Shown here in pieces: positions 45,490 through 57,183 of a DNA stretch of 64,000 bases (positions are counted from its first letter, which is position 1; each line of letters opens with the position of its first letter). This DNA is from Fennellomyces sp. T-0311. Lineage: Eukaryota; Mucoromycota; Mucoromycetes; Mucorales; Lichtheimiaceae. The notes beneath the pieces are model-generated. The model saw nothing but the letters and a program-made list of their open reading frames with translations, searched no databases and was not told where the DNA came from. The position numbers and the translations under genes are program-made. Location: assembly GCA_025266875.1 (NCBI GenBank), contig JALLLT010000018.1:186001-250000 (forward strand), read 5' to 3'.

Positions 45490-46485
45490 ATGAACTCCCA
45501 CAACGTTGCGCAGTCGACCACAGTCACGCCCACTTCTGCTGCCGCCACGGCTGCTGCGCACTCGCTTATTGGTACGAACTGCGATCATAAATACCCTGCC
45601 TCTTCCTCCTTGCTCTCGCTTCTGTTGAACACGACGATGCCCCACCTCACTTCCACCCATGCCATCACTCCTGAACCGGAAACAACCAAACACCAGCAAC
45701 AAAAACAACAACAACACAACCAGGAAAAGCAACGTGCCTATGTGAACGCACTTGTCGGTAAGTTACACACTGCTTGCGCTGCATACAAAATTCTCACACA
45801 CACGCAAGATGTCACTGTTCAGGCCATTGCCTCCATCTGGCCCAATGCGACGTCGACACCTGCGTCCAACAATCGACCCATTGCCAATCTGAATACATTC
45901 CTACACCACATTTTGAAACATTCCCGGACAACTCACTCAACCTTGCAACTTGCGATATTTTATCTGTTTCGAATCCGACCCAGAGTCCTGGAGCGACGCA
46001 ACGACGATGTGTACATATCGTGCGGCCGAAGAATGTTCCTGGCCGCCTTGATCTGTGCGCATAAATTTCTGCAGGATAAGACGTACAAAAACTCTGCCTG
46101 GAGTAAAGTAAGCGGTTTATCCGTCAGCGAAGTCAACCACGCAGAAAAGGTCATGCTCCAGCTCCTGGATTGGTCCCTCTTCGTCAAGAAGGACACCTAT
46201 GATCAGTGGATTTTGATGCTCCAGAATCATCTCAAGGTCCGTGTACCGCCCCAGCCCGCAGCATCGCCGTCGTTCAAGGAGAACAACAGCGACATGGAAT
46301 GGCAAAAGCCAAAGATACCCGCGCAAAAGACCATCATCGCGCTCGGAATGCCCACGCCCGTCGAGGAAGTCGCCAATATTAAGCATGCCCTGCCTTGCAT
46401 GGTCTCTTTGTTATCGTCTCCCCCAGAAAAGCGTAAGGCATCGTCTGACTGTTTCGCCCCTGCCGCAAAAAGAAGACTTGCGTGA
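45490..46485 (+). CDS. Pcl/Pho80-like cyclin
   Basis: Single exon, 331 aa. The cyclin box runs from about residue 135 to 240: FLHHILKHSRTTHSTLQLAI, then CGRRMFLAALICAHKFLQDK and NHAEKVMLQLLDWSLFVKK. This matches the PCL (Pho85-type) cyclin family, with the typical CGRRMF-x-AAL-x-x-AHK core. The N-terminus is Thr/Ser/Ala- and Gln-rich and of low complexity; the C-terminus has KRKASS and AKRR, a likely nuclear signal. It should activate a Pho85-like CDK that responds to nutrients or amino acids. Start ATG chosen as the first in frame after a CT-rich leader. Confidence 0.85.
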   Translation: MNSHNVAQSTTVTPTSAAATAAAHSLIGTNCDHKYPASSSLLSLLLNTTMPHLTSTHAITPEPETTKHQQQKQQQHNQEKQRAYVNALVGKLHTACAAYKILTHTQDVTVQAIASIWPNATSTPASNNRPIANLNTFLHHILKHSRTTHSTLQLAIFYLFRIRPRVLERRNDDVYISCGRRMFLAALICAHKFLQDKTYKNSAWSKVSGLSVSEVNHAEKVMLQLLDWSLFVKKDTYDQWILMLQNHLKVRVPPQPAASPSFKENNSDMEWQKPKIPAQKTIIALGMPTPVEEVANIKHALPCMVSLLSSPPEKRKASSDCFAPAAKRRLA

Positions 46486-46794
46486 TTTGAATATACTATC
46501 TTTTTTTAACTACTCTTCTTTGTATACTATTGAGGAATCATTCTTTTTTTTTGTTAACCTGTGCATATTTTCTCTCTCTTTTTTTTCTACTCTTCCAACC
46601 ACCTCTCTCCTCTCGTTGTCCGGAAAGCACACTGTACTTGTAGCTACTATGGAAATAAACTTCATACATGACTTTATAAAAAGCCAAGATATTTTTTCGA
46701 CTCCGATTAATAATTTGAACTCTGCGTCTCGAAACGTGGCCGAAGCTCATAACCCTCTCTCTCCACGCACTCTCTTTCTAATCATCTCACAACA

Positions 46795-47481
46795 ATGTCT
46801 ACTATCCGAGAACAAAAGGCCCACATGACCCTCGATCAAAGTTCCATGCCGAACTTTAATTCCTCATGGGTCAACTACAAAGGTTAGCCGTCTTGTTTTT
46901 GTTTCCTTGCACGAACCGTTTTTTCATATAACCATCACCACTTTTTTTTTTAATAAAGGCGCATGGTTCACCACATTGTTTATCATCGTGCTCTTAAAGA
47001 CGCTGTTCTCGGTCATTCCTTTCATTAGCGCAGAAGCCAGCTGGACTCTGACCAATTTGACTTTTAACATTGTATGTTTTACGGTGTTATATAAAAAAAA
47101 AGTACTGACTACTTGTTGAATAGGGTCAATATATCATGTTCCATTGGGTACAAGGCATCCCATTCGAAAACCATCAAGGAGCATACGACGGGTTGACGTT
47201 ATGGGAGCAAATTGATGGAGGAGTACAGTTCACTGCCACACGCAAGTTTTTCACTGCCGTGCCGATCGCCTTGTAAGTTTTTGCCACGTATATGAAGAAT
47301 CCGCAAACCAACTCGTCCGTCCAAATATAGGTTTTTGTTGAGTACTCATTACACCCATTACAACTTGGTCTTGTTGGTCATCAACTTTGCTCCGTTGATG
47401 TTGGTTTTGGTCGCAAAGCTGCCCGTCATGCACAGAGTACGGATCTTTGGTATTGGCAAGATTGATCATGTTGTCGATTAG
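46795..47481 (+). CDS. ORM1: ORMDL family ER protein
   Basis: Exons 46795-46882, 46959-47071, 47124-47272, 47331-47481 total 501 nt, 166 aa, typical for ORMDL. The core [17 protein letters not shown], then [20 protein letters not shown] and [13 protein letters not shown] are hallmarks of the family. Four membrane segments follow. ORMDL/Orm proteins restrain serine palmitoyltransferase and so set sphingolipid synthesis in the ER. The N-terminal tail has Ser/Thr residues that in yeast are phosphorylated. The last exon ends [13 protein letters not shown]. Confidence 0.95.
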
Positions 47482-48097
47482 ATATGCCCTCTTCCTTTTT
47501 TTTTTCTTTTTCTTCCCTTGTTCTCGCGACAAACAGCAGCAGCAACACAAACTCACACTCACACAACGCAACATACATTTTTTATATTCATGCATCACAA
47601 ATCATCCCTCGCACACACTCACACTCACACACTCACACGAAACGCGCGCGCGAAAACAAAATGAAAAAGGAAAAAAAACACAGATATATACATTTTTTTT
47701 ATATTACGACTGACCACTCTCTTCTCACCCATCCTATCCCTCCCTCCTCTTCTTATTTTGAACCTGATCTATAGGTATTTTTATAACATGTGTAAATAAG
47801 TCTGTTTTTATGTAATAGCTTTCCTTTGGTCATCCGTGCGTGGACTGCTTGCCTTACTTGGGAATAAGGGCTGGGTTGTCTTCGACATTCCTTTCTTTAA
47901 AAAGATAATGCTATAGATAGATATAAGCCCATCATTCCAGCCCACACCCCTCACTTTTGTGAGCTCGACCCTTCAGTTTATTTTTTTTTTGATGTCACGA
48001 TCCGATTCTCGGGATTCACTATGGCAACACGCACCCATTTTGTGGTCAACCCCGCACGTCTTTTGAAATAATTTTTTTTTCTCAACTCGCTTCAAAC
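47482..48097. other. Intergenic
   Basis: Contains poly-T and CT-rich sequence near 47490-47520, a CACACT-rich run at about 47550-47640, and A/T-rich 3' and promoter regions. No ORF supported. Confidence 0.5.
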
Positions 48098-49181
48098 ATG
48101 TTATACGTGATCGGATTAGGATTGTCGGATGAGACTGACATTACCGTCAAGGGCTTGAAAGCTGTGCAAAACAGTGAACGCGTATACCTCGAAGCTTACA
48201 CCTCTATTCTGACCGTCGGCAAAGAAAAACTTGTAAATGGGGAGGGAGGGGGTTCTAACATTCTCAAAAGTTAATCGAGCTTGTTGTAGGAAGAGTATTA
48301 TGGAAAGCAAGTTATAATTGCCGATCGCGAAATGGTAGAATCGGAAAGTGATAGTATTTTGGCCGATGCGGACAAGGTCGACGTCAGTTTCCTTGTTGTA
48401 GGAGATCCTTACGGGTAAAATAGAACAAAACGACGTATGTATGACGTATTGATTTTTTTTGTATTAATGATTAGTGCTACTACACACACGGATCTCGTCA
48501 TTCGCGCGCGTGAGCTTGGTATTCCGGTCCAGGTGGTCCACAATGCATCAATCATGAATGCAGCTGGTGCCTGCGGACTGCAACTGTACAATTTTGGCCA
48601 AACCATTTCCATCGTGTTCTTTACAGATACTTGGCGCCCCGATAGCTTTTATGATCGCATCAAGGAAAACAAATCTTTGGGTTTGCATACTCTCTGTCTC
48701 CTCGGTAAAACATGAGCTTCCATAAACAAACAAACACAATCTAACCGCAAATGTTGCAGATATCAAGGTCAAAGAACAAAGCATCGAAAACTTGGCAAGG
48801 TAGAGTAATAAAAAACAACTACTATGGCGTGCTACAGCCGACTCACGGGTTGGATGCGGTAGAGGACGCAAGATCTACGAACCTCCGCGATACATGACGA
48901 TCAACCAAGCGGTTGAGCAATTGTTGGAAATCGAAGAGAACCGAGAAGAAGGAATTTGTACGCCCAGCACACTAGCGATCGGATGTGCGCGGATAGGCAC
49001 TAGTACGCAACAGATCGTCGCGGGATCTCTGGAAGAACTAGTGCAGGTGGACTTTGGAGGTCCTCTGCATTCGTTGGTGTTGGTTGGATCAAGAATGCAT
49101 CACATGGAAGCTGACTTTATTCGCGAATTCGCCGTAGACAAAAAAACATTCGACCAGCTAGTCGAAAAAATCTCTGCATAA
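48098..49181 (+). CDS. DPH5: Diphthine synthase
   Basis: Exons 48098-48232, 48290-48414, 48475-48704, 48760-48799, 48863-49181 sum to 849 nt, 282 aa. [20 protein letters not shown] starts the TP-methylase fold. [28 protein letters not shown] and [20 protein letters not shown] are the DPH5 hallmarks, and [12 protein letters not shown] follows. It transfers methyl groups from AdoMet to the modified His of elongation factor 2 in diphthamide synthesis, in the cytosol. Length and all motifs are intact. Confidence 0.96.
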
Positions 49182-49265
49182 AAAAAACATATAAATATCC
49201 TGTGCTTTGCTGCATAATATTTGTTTTGCATCTCTCTCTCTCTCCTTCTTCCGCTTGTTTAAGCA

Positions 49266-49575
49266 ATGGCAAACTCACGAGAAACCGAACGCAAGGTCAA
49301 CGAAAACATTAGCAAGGCCTCCAATGCCGCTCAAGATGAAGTCTCGCGCTTGCGTGCTGAACTGGATGACTTGCGTCGACGTGCCGGTCCCAAGGTCGAA
49401 GAAGCCGAGTCCTTCCTGACTTCGCCCGCGGCTCTTGGCTTTTACAAAGGTAACAGTCAGCATTTATCAATTAGGATGGCAAGGTTGTAACTGATGCACG
49501 ATGCACACAGGTGTGGTTGTGGGAGCTGTGATTGTATTGGGATACGCTAAAGTGAACGGAGGACTACGACTGTAA
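49266..49575 (+). CDS. Small one-TM protein, 82 aa
   Basis: Exons 49266-49449 and 49511-49575, 249 nt. The first 50 residues are a charged coiled coil (VNENISKASNAAQDEVSRLR). A single hydrophobic segment follows at the C-terminus (GVVVGAVIVLGYA), ending LRL. This looks like a tail-anchored membrane protein. The family is not recognised; it may be mitochondrial or ER. Confidence 0.7.
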
Positions 49576-49723
49576 CAGTATAATGTGTGCTTGTTGGCCC
49601 GAGATATTAAATAAACCCTTTGTATCACATCAACCTACACGAGTTTGAGGAGGAGCGTAGAAAATAGATGACTTTGAGAGGGCCGTGTACACTCTTCCCT
49701 TCCTCAGCCCCCCCGCCCCAACC

Positions 49724-51702
49724 ATGCTGAGGCGTTTTGGTTTCGGCAAATCATCATCGCTGGAAGTTTGTCTTTCGAAACCCCAAGTCAAACTCGAGGA
49801 TTTATTCGAAACCGCCGATGAACTCTTGCAAGAAGTTCATTTACAAAATCCACGTTTAATCAGTTTGTAAATATTTTCGAGATGATCCCCAAACCTTAAA
49901 ATCACTAATTAATACAATAGTTTACGACAACCTCATGTTTTATCGCAACTTGTCAATTACATTGTCGGCGAACGCATCATTGAAGCCAAAACAAGCCATA
50001 CCTATTTATCTTGCGAGATCTTGTCAGCCGGTGTCCCAGCTTTAATGGATGGTCTCGTGTATGCGCATCCCGAACTGCTTACTATCCTGTGGGCCTTGTT
50101 GGATCTGACGTGCAAACTGACGCCTCGTCAGCTGGCCGGCTTTTGCAAAGTCAATGCCATCCTGCTGCAACGGAGGACCGGTGACTTGATCCACTTCATC
50201 GAAGGACACAAGGATATCGTTCATAAATGGTTGTATCATATCTTTGCCAACGATGGCGCCGGTGTGCCTTACTTGTCCGATCTGCTTATTGCCGTGGTTC
50301 AATGCGAAAGTCTGCCCGAAGGATCAGGAATCGGTCAATGGTTGGCAGATCATGGCTTATTGACTTCCTTGGTGGATCGATTCCAACCTCATTTGGATCC
50401 CTTGGTAAACGATAATACAATTTATCTGCATATTATGCAACTCAACTCATACCCCCCCTTCTTTGGCTCTAGAATCATGAGATTGCCCAGCAGTTGCTGT
50501 GTGATATCATTTTCAGTAGTCATATTTCGAGTCCTTTGCTTGCTGAATTAACAAGGTAAATGTGGGATGGACTTGTTTGCATGCGCCATTTTGTTGATTT
50601 GGGGATAGTTCGGTAACCATGAAACGATTGACGGGTTATATGTTGGATCGGACAGCTCCCTATGCATCCAATGTTTTGATTTTGGGGACAGCAACCATTC
50701 GAGCATTGCGGCAATACAGTGAAAAAATGTAAAGGAAAAGCAACACGGAAACAACCAGCGGATCACTAAAAAATAAGCACCTCAAAGTATGAGCAGCTCC
50801 ATGGATGATCCTACTATGATGTTTTTCCACGCTTTACAAGCATTTACGGATCGATTGAAAGATTTGGCAGATCTACTGGACTCACCGCGATCATGTGTAA
50901 GTTTCTCCATCACCAAAAAAAAAGAATGTTTTTCTTAATATTCACCAGAAAGCAGATAAAGACAAACGATTGGGCCTCGAACGTTTATCTGTGTGTGAAT
51001 TGATCATGGAACTATCCTATTGCGCAAGTATTGCCGTGGGCGAAAAAGGGATTGGATTAGCAGATGCGTATCGTCAAAAAGTAATTGAGTACAGCTTGCT
51101 ACCTCGCTGTCTGGTAAGTCCATCTTCTTTGTAAAATAGGAGTTACTTGCTAACTTATGGATAGGATTTATTTTTTGCGTTTCCATTCAACAATGTGTTA
51201 CACAACACGATCCATGCCATGGTTCGGGATATACTTATTCGAGAACCAGCAAGACCGATTGTGTTGACGGAGGAGCATTTGATTATTGAAGTATTGGTGA
51301 ATGGGCGATTGATGGAGCGGATATTGGATGCGTATGACGCAGTGTAAGTGTTGTTGTTGTTTTTTTGTTCGAAAGACAAGGCGCAAAACTCAATCGTCAT
51401 TCTGTAGACGGGAACGAAAGGAAAAGTTTGGGTATATGGGACATTTAGCACTCCTTTCGAATGATATACAATATGCTTTGGATGAAGTATACAATCCCGA
51501 ATTATCGGATTATCTCAAAGAGCTGGACTCGGAAATACTGGATCGGTGGTCTGTTCATCGTGAATTGCTGCGCAACGAAATGCAACGACAATTGATACAC
51601 AACAACGATCCAATCTTTTGGTCAGTCAGTCGATATCATGAACATAACTACTCGGACGATACAACAAGGATATACGATACGTCCGAAGTCACCACACGAT
51701 AA
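49724..51702 (+). CDS. SAPS-domain PP6/Sit4 regulatory subunit
   Basis: Eight exons (49724-49866, 49921-50404, 50473-50555, 50609-50728, 50788-50896, 50949-51113, 51165-51343, 51408-51702) total 1578 nt, 525 aa. The SAPS core is clear: LEDLFETADELLQEVHLQNP near the N-terminus, then LVNYIVG, CEILSAG, LWALLDL, KVNAILLQRRTGDLIHFIEG, and a second half with KDKRLGLERLSVCELIMELS. SAPS proteins bind the Sit4/PP6 catalytic subunit and direct it to cell-cycle and nutrient targets. Yeast homologs are longer at both ends; this is a compact form. Confidence 0.9.
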
Positions 51703-51967
51703 ATCGTATACCCCACTTAATGATTACCCGTTACTTAATGCTTAATAGAGTACACAAAAACAAACCCCTCACCTCACCTTGTAAAGTTTCTTCCGCAATA
51801 ATAGATCAAAAACTTATCACGCACATTGTGTTACGTTGAGTCAACGTTGATGAATCTTTGCTCATCAATCGAAATAACTGCGCTTCAATCATAGGGCCGC
51901 GTCATACTTTATCACAATCGGTAATCGATTGGACTTGTGTGCAATATCCGCAGTTCAATGGAAGCAT

Positions 51968-52672
51968 ATGACTAAGCGTTCCCATGGCAATCCGCAGTTC
52001 GGATCGATTACAAGTACTGCGGCGGATCATCCCATATTGACGGAATTAATTTTATGCGAATGTCAAAACAAAAATTTGGCTTCCCTTCAGGTCCAGACAA
52101 AGAAAACAAAAGAGAGCATGCGATTCATGTTCAGTCGAGGGAAATCAACCTTGATTCACAACTTGAGTTCGTTCCTGCAATACGCCACAGTGGATCCAGC
52201 CTCAACAGTGTACCGAGGAACGTTATTCGAATGGCAAACACATGAGGCACTGGAGCGGTTGGGAATGCGATTGCGGCGCGTAGGAGGCAAAAGTGATGGC
52301 GGTGTTGATCTGCGAGGAACTTGGCCACACTTTAATGTCAACGTTCTTGTCCAGTGCAAAAACACCAAATTGGGATCTACTCCTGATACCATACGTTCAT
52401 TGATTGGTGCAAGTGCGATGCATGATGAATGCGTTGCTATCCTATCAACTTCTTCCAGCAAACGATACACGCCCGATGTCCTTTCTCATTTCATGGACAG
52501 CCAGTTACCGCTGGCATTGGCAAGAGTCGAGCGCGATCAGATCGATTCCTTGCTGTTCAATCGAGCGGCGGAAGAGCGATTGGATGGACTGTCGGCGGTC
52601 ACGCAGTTCAATGATAAAGGAGAGCCTACTTTGGTTTTAATGCATCATGGACGAATTCTTGAATGTATATAA
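51968..52672 (+). CDS. RRG7: RRG7-like mitochondrial protein, nuclease fold
   Basis: Intronless; 234 aa from the ATG at 51968 (an in-frame TTG at 51929 would extend it). VYRGTLFEWQTHEALERLGM is followed by GGKSDGGVDLRG and VLVQCKNTKLGS: the D-x-n-Q-x-K core of restriction-endonuclease-like folds, as in the RRG7/DUF2034 family. Yeast RRG7 is mitochondrial and needed for respiratory growth; a nucleic-acid role is suspected. The last residues LVLMHHGRILECI match family ends. Family call is confident, exact role is not known. Confidence 0.8.
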   Translation: MTKRSHGNPQFGSITSTAADHPILTELILCECQNKNLASLQVQTKKTKESMRFMFSRGKSTLIHNLSSFLQYATVDPASTVYRGTLFEWQTHEALERLGMRLRRVGGKSDGGVDLRGTWPHFNVNVLVQCKNTKLGSTPDTIRSLIGASAMHDECVAILSTSSSKRYTPDVLSHFMDSQLPLALARVERDQIDSLLFNRAAEERLDGLSAVTQFNDKGEPTLVLMHHGRILECI

Positions 52673-52720
52673 AAAAAGTGCAAAAGAGAAAGAGATATAT
52701 ATAAAGTACAAAATAAAAGG

Positions 52721-53443
52721 TTATAACAGAGTGTCTTCCGAACGAAGGTATTCTCCAACATCAGCTTGGTGAAATACGATAATGTCCGTGGGCTGGAGCT
52801 TCTTCATTTCGGCAGTCGATCGAGCCGTGACACCGAATCCGAGCGGCATGTCCGTCATTGAATAGATAACTACGCCTGTGTGTTCGGGAGTATCGTCCGT
52901 AATACGCCCCAAATGCGCCTTGACCACATTGTTGCCATAGAGATATGTCATTTCACCGTTAGGCTTGATCCAGATTTTATGCTATTTTTTTTTTGCACAT
53001 GTCAGCCCCAAAATCCAATTCTGCTTGCCGTCTCTTTGTATATATGTAATGTACCTGCGCATATTGAGCCAGATAATCCAATGCCGTAATGTGAAGCGTA
53101 AACTTGCCCGTCTTGGTGAACTTGCCAAAGCAAACACCCGCCGAACCCAAGTGATCGCGACCCACCGAAGTGGCTATGCGTACCATGCTCTCACTATGCG
53201 CCGTCAAGATCATGCAACTCGATTGCGTCATAGAATAAACCGTACCTGAGGTAATATACTCTGTCTTTGTGCAATCGGAAGCAGTAAGTTTCATCGGACC
53301 GATCAATCAAGTGCTTAATGTTGGATCCAATGCTATGAGCGAAAAGTTAGTGGACCATGATTATTGCTCCAGCAACAAACGCATTACTATTTTGCTAATT
53401 TCTCGAAAAGAGTGGTTGTTTCTTCGTTGGTAAGAGGACGCAT
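52721..53443 (-). CDS. NIP7: 60S ribosome assembly factor NIP7
   Basis: Exons 53443-53388, 53332-53246, 53193-53055, 52981-52721 total 543 nt, 180 aa, the exact NIP7 length. [56 protein letters not shown] and [20 protein letters not shown] are family signatures, ending in the PUA domain ([19 protein letters not shown]). NIP7 is needed for 27S pre-rRNA processing in the 60S pathway in the nucleolus. Its start faces the DBP3 start across 146 bp. Confidence 0.97.
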
Positions 53444-53589
53444 GGTTACAAGTGTCAAAAGCGAATGTGGCGCCTTTTGCAGGTTTTTTTCTCAACTTGA
53501 GCCACTCTATTTTTCGGCGGAGCTTGGGCAGATGTTGTCAAGCATTTCCGGCGGCCAGAAAAGTTTTTTTTTCTATTTTCTCGGTAACC
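53444..53589. promoter_or_regulatory. Shared promoter of NIP7 and DBP3
   Basis: 146 bp between two divergent ribosome-biogenesis start codons. It contains AGAAAAGTTTTTTTTTC and a CGGCGGCC tract, both compatible with a bidirectional promoter, but no known element is certain. Confidence 0.45.
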
Positions 53590-55144
53590 ATGGGCAAAGA
53601 CAAGAAGGAGAAAAAGGACAAGAAGCACAAGAAGGAAAAGAAGGACAAGGTAAGGAGTACATTTCGGCTAGGCATGAATGAGGACGCTAAACTGGTGTAA
53701 AAAGTCCGAAAAGAAGAGAAAGCTTGAGGAGAATGGCAATGACGAAACCAAACGAAGAAAGGTGGAGGAATCGGCCGTCGATCAGCTGAAAGCATACGAG
53801 TACAAGGAGCATGAGGACCTTGTGAATCTTGCTCAAAGCGAGATTGACGCATTTGTCAAGGAAAACAGTGTCAAGATTGACAGCGATCTCAAGTTGCGGC
53901 CCATTACCAAGTTTGCATATGCGAGACTTCCCAGCTTACTGGGCGACATTTTCAAAAAGTTTGAAAAGCCAACACCGGTTCAAGCGGTCACTTGGCCGTT
54001 CGCATTGTCGGGAAGGGACGTTGTGGGCATTGCCGAAACGGGTTCAGGAAAGACTTACGGTTTCTTGATTCCCGGCTTGATCCATTTGGCCCATCAAAGC
54101 TTCAGCAGCAAGCAATACGGCCGCAAGCCAAAGATGCTTGTCATTTCTCCAACCCGCGAATTGACTTGCCAGATCCAGGAACAAGCCGAAGAGGCCGCCA
54201 AGAAGATGGGCTTGAGCTCGGTCGTCGTGTTTGGTGGTGTTAACAAACAACCTCAGCGTGATCTGTTGCGCAAAGGTACCGATATCGTGATTGCCACGCC
54301 CGGTCGTTTGATGGATTTGATGAACGATGGCGAATGCGATCTGAGTGAGATTTCCTTTTTGGTATTGGACGAAGCCGATCGCATGCTTGACGAAGGATTC
54401 GAGCGCGATATTCGAACCATTATCGGCAGCACTCCCAAGGATCGTCAAACGCTCATGTACTCGGCCACTTGGCCCCAATCCATCCGCAAGCTGGCCGAAG
54501 ATTACCTGAACAACCCCACGCGCGTCACCATTGGTTCGGACGAATTATCCGCTTCCCAGCGTGTCAAGCAAATCGTGCAAGTGATTCCCAACTCCCGCGA
54601 CAAGCAGGACCGTCTGTTGCAGCTGCTGAACAAGATCCACAAGAACGGCAATCGCGTCTTGGTCTTTGGCTTGTACAAGAAGGAATGCGACCGTATCGAA
54701 AATGTCTTGCAGCGCAACGGTTTCAAGGCTGCCGGTATCCACGGCAACAAGACACAAATTCAGCGTACAGAGGCGTTGGAGGGCTTCAAGAAGGGTGTCA
54801 CGCCAATCATGATTGCCACGGACGTCGCTGCCCGCGGTCTGGATATTCCCAACGTGGAGTTTGTCGTCAACTTGACGTTTCCACTGACGATCGAACAGTA
54901 TATCCATCGCATCGGTCGTACGGGTCGTGGTGGAAAGACGGGCACGGCATACACCTTCTTTTCCGACGACGACAAGGCGCATTCCGGTGAATTGATCAAC
55001 GTCCTGAAGCAAGCCAACATGCCAGTTCCCGAAGAGCTGTTCAAGTACGGCACAACGGTCAAGAAGAAGACCCACAGTGCGTATGGCGCGTTTTTCAAGG
55101 ATACCTCGGACGTTCCCAAGGCCACCAAAATCAAATTCGACTAG
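53590..55144 (+). CDS. DBP3: ATP-dependent RNA helicase DBP3
   Basis: Exons 53590-53649 and 53705-55144, 1500 nt, 499 aa. The Lys-rich N-terminus (KKEKKDKKHKKEKKDK) marks nucleolar Dbp3. DEAD-box motifs in order: Q motif near FKKFEKPTPVQAV, AETGSGKT, PTRELT, TPGR, VLDEADRM, SAT, LVFGLYKKEC, ATDVAARGLD, HRIGRTGR. Dbp3 acts on the 60S-side pre-rRNA, at early ITS1 cleavage. All catalytic motifs are intact. The short exon 1 encodes only the basic head. Confidence 0.95.
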
Positions 55145-55264
55145 ATTTCTTACATTCTCATTATTTTGTATTAAGCATCTCTCCATTCACATCCTGCTGC
55201 ACTTTGCTATACAGTCTCTCTGTTTATATTTATATATATATATATAAAATTCGAACAATACCAA

Positions 55265-57183
55265 TCACGACGCGGGCGGGGGTGGAGGCGTGATGAGCCA
55301 TTTCTCTAGAATACGCTTGACGATGGCGCCGCTGCTATCCAGCTTTTCCAAGAACCTGATGGTCATGCTCTTTGACTTGTCGCCAGGCACCAGCAGATCA
55401 GTGTTGAAATGGTGGATCACAGGCCCATCCTCCGGCTGGATCTTCATGATGAGCACTTCACGCTGCAGGCCATTTTCTTGCACCACATCAAACTTGGCGT
55501 TCCTCAGCTGGATCTTGTTGATCATCATGACGGCGGGTGGGAATCCGTCCTTGATCAAGCGAATGGAAAAGAAACTTTCGACGAGCGTGACGGAACATGC
55601 TGGGTGGATGAACAAGAACGGTGACCCGAAATCGATTGAAAGCGTTGGAAGTGGAATACCGGCTGGATTGTGATATAGTGATGGCGCCGGTTTGATTTCT
55701 GGTTTGGGTTCGATGGGCTGTTGCTGTTGCAAGATCTGGGCCGCGTATTGTCCAATTTTGCTGCTGGATGCTTTTCTGGATTGACTTTCCTGTTGGCGCG
55801 CTCGCTCCACTTCTTCTTCCTCTTGTCGCCGCTCTCGTTCTTCTCGTGCCCGCTTCTTTTCTTCTTCCTTGCTGATAACTGCCGCTCCTTTGAGTATCTT
55901 GCCTTGCTTCCACAATATTCCGCATCCATTGCATAATGTTCCCGATCCGCCAGGTCCTGCCCGCCACATGGCTGTCGTTTTCGCACTGCAGTAGGCGCAT
56001 TTCCGCAATCCGTCGTCTTTCACATGCATGTGTTTGACTTTGGGTGCTGAACCATGTTCCATGAGTTATATTTCTTTGGTAGTAGTAGAGCAACTTACTT
56101 TCTTCGTCTGCTCGTGGCCGTTTTCCGAGCTGGACCGCATTCAATAGCTCGTTCCGCTTCTTCTCAGCTGTTACCGGGCCGTGGACAACTTCAGGAACCG
56201 TAAGCGCTTTCTGTAGCAGCTCCTGTACATTGGGTGAGCCATTTGAGAAAGGAGAAAGCACGCAGAAGGGAAACACTGTACTGTAATGGATTTATCCAGC
56301 GCTGAATGGTATCGCAGATACGAACGTGTCGGCAAGGTTTTCAGCTTGGCCATCATCTTTTCACGAACGATTTCCGGCGCCTTGTGAGTCGTCAGTACCA
56401 TATGCAACAACGATCCATCCACATTAGACAAGCGTATATTGGCCGGTTGATACGTCACTTTTTGAACTTCCTCCTCTTTTGGCTTCTCCAATTGACTCGC
56501 AAACGTTCTGATGGCTTCAGAACTCGACTGATGACCCCACAACGCCAGCTTTTCTTTTGGATCACGAAAAAAGTCGTTGTTCTCCTCCAACGGCAACAGA
56601 AACGACCCCGTCAACTGAAACGGAGTGTCATACGAAGTAACTTCAACGATAACTTGATCTGGAAACAAGAATCGATCGCCTGGATTCTCCTTGAATTCCA
56701 TAACAAGATTGGTATATGTGCAATCTTTATGCGTGCCTGGCGGTGGTTCTTGATCATCGATCGCTTCACCCTCTAGTCCGGCTTCTTTGGCAAGTTGACT
56801 CCAAGGTTCGCTTCGAACGGCTTCGTAAAACGACGTTTCAGGAAATATGTGCGCTCCAAGCTGTACCGTGCACGATCCAACAAATCGCATGTTGGGCCAT
56901 TTCTTTCGCATATTGTTGGTACGTCTTGGCTGTTGTATTGTGTCATGGCGATACTTTGCAAATACTGAATTGCACCAGTTTAGTCGTGACTGGAGCAACG
57001 AGATCAAGAGTGGTCCACTTTTGACATTGCGTTAGCCTCTCTCTATCTCTGGTATCGTTTTAAGACTCTTTTTTACTTTTTTGTTTCTGAACCCGATGAA
57101 GGTTCAATGTCACTGGGTAGATTGACATTGCGAAGATTGGTTTCAACGCGCTTTTTGGCAGTTTGTAATGCGGAAGACGACAT
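55265..57183 (-). CDS. GATA-type zinc-finger protein with novel N-terminal domain
   Basis: Exons 57183-57077, 57017-56282, 56222-56099, 56046-55265 sum to 1749 nt, 582 aa. The N-terminal 330 residues form a conserved-looking block (LLQSRLNWCNSVFAKY, KWPNMRFVGSCTVQLGAHIF, DQVIVEVTSYDTPFQLTGSF) that I do not recognise. A single GATA finger follows near residue 350: KCAYCSAKTTAMWRAGPGGS followed by TLCNGCG. After it comes a Lys/Glu/Arg coiled coil (EEEKKRAREERERRQEEEEV), a Gln tract, and a folded C-terminal domain ending EKWLI-TPPPPP. Chromatin-complex subunits of fungi combine such parts; the exact complex is inference. Confidence 0.75.
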
